Source: Allobosea sp. BK604 (lineage in GTDB: Bacteria > Pseudomonadota > Alphaproteobacteria > Rhizobiales > Beijerinckiaceae). Taken from it: a stretch of DNA of 64,000 bases. The stretch is taken from positions 310,001-374,000 of the forward strand of contig NZ_SLZF01000004.1 of NCBI RefSeq assembly GCF_004341515.1, read 5' to 3'. How positions within the stretch are numbered: position 1 is the first letter of the stretch; every line of letters starts with the position of its first letter. Positions 61,971 to 64,000 of the stretch are shown here, in pieces. A model generated the notes under the pieces. The model saw only the letters and a program-made list of their open reading frames with translations. It ran no database searches and was not told where the DNA came from. The position numbers and the translations under genes were made by a program.

Positions 61971-62076
61971 CTAGAGCATTTCCGCGTTTCTTCGAATCGC
62001 GAAAATGCTCTATCTATTTGTTTTGACGCATTTTCTTCACGCGAACCGGCATCCACTTCGCTCGAAAATGCTCTAG
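61971..62076. repeat. Hyphomicrobiales-type intergenic repeat, copy 2 (with left hairpin)
   Basis: A left hairpin with about 15-base arms, TAGAGCATTTCCGCG / CGCGAAAATGCTCTA (one mismatch), then the segment also found at 13808-13885 (CTTCACGCGAACCGGCATCC ... GAAAATGCTCTAGG). The outer ends CTAGAGCATTT and AAAATGCTCTAG are inverted. It fills most of the gap between the MucR-like gene and purU. Confidence 0.8.
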
Positions 62077-62148
62077 GCCGCGCACCGCGCCGAGGGTCAT
62101 CGGCACGCACTTTGAGCTGTGCGGCTCGGTTTCCACCGAAGCTTCACA

Positions 62149-63012
62149 TCAATCCGTGAAGACGACGGCCTTCTTGCCGTTGAGCAGCACGCGATCCTCG
62201 AGATGGTAACGTACGGCGCGGGCCAGTACGCGCCGCTCGATGTCGCGCCCCTTTCGGACAAGGTCGTCGGGCGTGTCGCGATGGCTGATGCGCTCGACGT
62301 CCTGCTCGATGATCGGCCCCTCGTCGAGATCGGAGGTAACGTAGTGCGCGGTCGCGCCGATCAGCTTCACGCCGCGCTCATGCGCCTGGTGATAGGGCTT
62401 GGCGCCCTTGAAGCCGGGGAGAAACGAGTGGTGGATGTTGATGCAGCGCCCGACGAGCTTGGCCGAGAGCCCGTCCGAGAGGATCTGCATGTAGCGGGCG
62501 AGCACGACGAGATCGCTCTGGGTCTCCTGGATCAGGCGCCAGAGCTCGGTTTCCTGCTCCATCTTGGTCTGCCGGTTGATCGGCATGTGGTGGAAGGGCA
62601 GGTCGCCGAGATCGGTCGAGGCGATGTGCTCGCGGGCATGGTTGGAGACGATCCCGGTGATCTCCATCGGCAGTTCGCCGATACGCCAGCGATAGATCAG
62701 GTCGGCCAGGCAATGGTCGAATTTCGAGACCAGCAGCAGGATGCGCTTGCGGGCTGTCGCCTCGCGTAGCGAGACCGTCATCGCGAAGCGCGTCGCCAGC
62801 TCGTCCACGAGGCCACGGATTTCGCTGGCGCTGCGCGCGCCCTCGAGCCGGTCGAACACGACCCGCATGAAGAAGCGGCCGGTCTCGGTGTCGTCGAATT
62901 GCTGGGCGTCGCGGATGTTGCAGCCCGCATCTGCCAGCAAGGTCGAGACGGCGGCGACGATGCCCGGCCGGTCGGGGCAGGACAAGGCGAGGATCATCGG
63001 AGAATCGGGCAT
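62149..63012 (-). CDS. purU: formyltetrahydrofolate deformylase
   Basis: A 287-residue PurU: an N-terminal ACT-like domain ([19 protein letters not shown]) and a C-terminal formyl-transferase fold ([20 protein letters not shown], with catalytic His and [17 protein letters not shown]). It hydrolyses 10-formyl-THF to formate and THF. The ATG at 63012 gives the family length; the frame extends upstream. It lies 86 bases after soxG in the sarcosine oxidase operon, where it can dispose of the one-carbon units made from sarcosine. Confidence 0.95.
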   Translation of the reverse strand: MPDSPMILALSCPDRPGIVAAVSTLLADAGCNIRDAQQFDDTETGRFFMRVVFDRLEGARSASEIRGLVDELATRFAMTVSLREATARKRILLLVSKFDHCLADLIYRWRIGELPMEITGIVSNHAREHIASTDLGDLPFHHMPINRQTKMEQETELWRLIQETQSDLVVLARYMQILSDGLSAKLVGRCINIHHSFLPGFKGAKPYHQAHERGVKLIGATAHYVTSDLDEGPIIEQDVERISHRDTPDDLVRKGRDIERRVLARAVRYHLEDRVLLNGKKAVVFTD

Positions 63013-63098
63013 GTGACGGATCGGCCCGCTCGCGCGGGTCCCTGAAAAACGGAAGATCTGGGAAGTCGGCGGAAGGGAGGGCGCGCGGCGCGCTGCCG

Positions 63099-63719
63099 TC
63101 AACCTCGGCCGGTGCTGACCCGGCAGCCGAATTCGGCCGCGGAGGCGGCGAACCAGGACCAGAAGCTTCCCACCATGCTGCGCGCGACCATGATCTCGAA
63201 CACGGAGCCGTCGGGCCCATCAGCGAGCCGCCAGAGATGCACACCGATATGGGCGATGCTTGTCAAGCCGGTGTCGCCGACCGCGAAGGCGGCGGGGTGG
63301 AGATCGAGCATCACGCCCTTGGCCAGCACGTCGCGGACTCGTGGGCCGGATAGCCGCAAGGCTGCACGCGCATCGCTCTGGTCGCTGACCGCGGCTTGAG
63401 CCGATAGCGCCTCCAGGAGGCTGCCAAAGCCTTCGCGCGTGGTGGCCCGCAAAAGCCACTGATCGGGGCCGGACCAGATCACGTCGTGGGACGCGCTCGA
63501 GGCAATCTTCGGCATCGCCGGCAGGGCAATGCCCAGCCGGGCTACTATGGCTTGCGACAAGGCCGCGGCTCCGCCGGGGGCGGCGATCAGCGTCGCCAGT
63601 CCGAAGCCGTCGAGCAGGGTCGCGGTGACGCCGGCCGGTCCGGTCGCGCCAAGCTGCCCGGCTTGCGCGATGCCGGCCCAGGCGCCGCGCGCTGCCCATG
63701 AGCGTGCTGTCTCAGCCAT
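63099..63719 (-). CDS. soxG: sarcosine oxidase gamma subunit
   Basis: A 206-residue SoxG-like protein with the family's C-terminal part ([23 protein letters not shown] segment, then HIGVHLWRL). The start at 63719 gives the family length and overlaps the end of soxA by 8 bases. It is the small subunit of the heterotetrameric enzyme that demethylates sarcosine to glycine, passing the methyl group to THF. PurU follows. Confidence 0.9.
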   Translation of the reverse strand: MAETARSWAARGAWAGIAQAGQLGATGPAGVTATLLDGFGLATLIAAPGGAAALSQAIVARLGIALPAMPKIASSASHDVIWSGPDQWLLRATTREGFGSLLEALSAQAAVSDQSDARAALRLSGPRVRDVLAKGVMLDLHPAAFAVGDTGLTSIAHIGVHLWRLADGPDGSVFEIMVARSMVGSFWSWFAASAAEFGCRVSTGRG

Positions 63720-64000
63720 GGAGGCGGGCTCCTTCGGGATCGACGAAGACGGGCGAGCAGATCTCGACGACGACGTCGCCGTTGCGCACCGGGTCATAGG
63801 CGCGCACGCGCTCGCCGATGCGGGCGGCGCCGCCCTTGATCAGGCCAAGCCCCATCCAGTGGCTCAGATGCGGGGAATAGGCGACCGAGGTCATGTAGCC
63901 CTCGTCATTCTCCATCACCGCCGCCTTGCCGATGCCGATGAAATGCGCGCCGGCACGCAGGCGTTGGCCAGGGTCGACCGGTTTGAAGCCGACGAAGGAG
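63712..64000 (-). CDS. soxA: sarcosine oxidase alpha subunit, C-terminal part (partial)
   Basis: The last 95 codons of a gene that continues past the window edge. FVGFKPVDPGQRLRAGAHFI, GYMTSVAYSPHLSHWMGLGLI and [18 protein letters not shown] are the GcvT-C-type end of SoxA, the THF-binding half of the alpha subunit. It overlaps soxG by 8 bases, so the order on the minus strand is soxA - soxG - purU. Confidence 0.92.
   Translation of the reverse strand, partial: SFVGFKPVDPGQRLRAGAHFIGIGKAAVMENDEGYMTSVAYSPHLSHWMGLGLIKGGAARIGERVRAYDPVRNGDVVVEICSPVFVDPEGARLHG

Overview
The window is high-GC DNA from an alphaproteobacterium of the order Hyphomicrobiales. Pointers are a Ros/MucR-type regulator, an ECF sigma factor paired with an NrsF-type membrane protein, a sarcosine oxidase/PurU operon, many ABC importers for organic nitrogen and sugars, and a 'GAAAATGCTCTAG' intergenic repeat I recall from this order. 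Bosea or a relative is my best guess; this is inference, since no rRNA or tRNA gene is present. The window is mostly accessory catabolism: transporter-plus-enzyme clusters, each beside its own regulator.

Layout. (1) 1-13040: an HcnABC/opine-oxidase-like flavin dehydrogenase operon (minus strand), an IclR regulator, and a seven-gene plus-strand operon (crotonase, spermidine/putrescine-type ABC importer with a fused permease, acyl-CoA ligase, Rossmann protein, FAD amine oxidase). The same perfect inverted repeat TTATCG-N5-CGATAA lies in front of both operons, so IclR probably controls both as one pathway. (2) 13127-23572: cupin, alpha/beta hydrolase, ThDP enzyme, GntR regulator, dipeptide-type ABC importer, RidA, SDR epimerase and enolase-superfamily enzyme. 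Helically phased ATTGG/CCAAT repeats precede both minus-strand units. (3) 23783-33001: an LLM flavin monooxygenase, then ThDP enzyme - OpgC - TTC38-like TPR protein - small membrane protein - YHS protein, a secreted esterase, and the ECF sigma/NrsF pair. GTAAC(C/G)-N16-CGA(T/A) promoter-like sites precede the ThDP gene and the nrsF-like gene. (4) 33339-38456: a 1705-residue secreted protein with eight cadherin-like repeats, an SGNH esterase domain and an RTX tail. (5) 38518-47409: an arabinofuran-oside utilisation locus (GH51, sugar ABC importer, GntR, six-hairpin glutaminase-A-like protein). (6) 47457-54523: an autotransporter barrel remnant, AidB-like acyl-CoA dehydrogenase, AraC regulator, and an AlaX / EamA exporter / amino-acid dehydrogenase / ArgE-type deacylase operon. 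A shared CAATTT-N2-GCCAATAGC box precedes both flanking units. (7) 54749-55963: an EEP-family hydrolase followed by visibly AT-rich DNA, probably an acquired islet. (8) 55964-64000: a TetR-RND efflux operon, a MucR homologue, a repeat element, purU, and the 3' end of a sarcosine oxidase operon (soxG, partial soxA).

No CRISPR array, complete insertion sequence, prophage, tRNA or rRNA was seen. Many short genes are joined by 4-bp ATGA overlaps, which fix several start codons.
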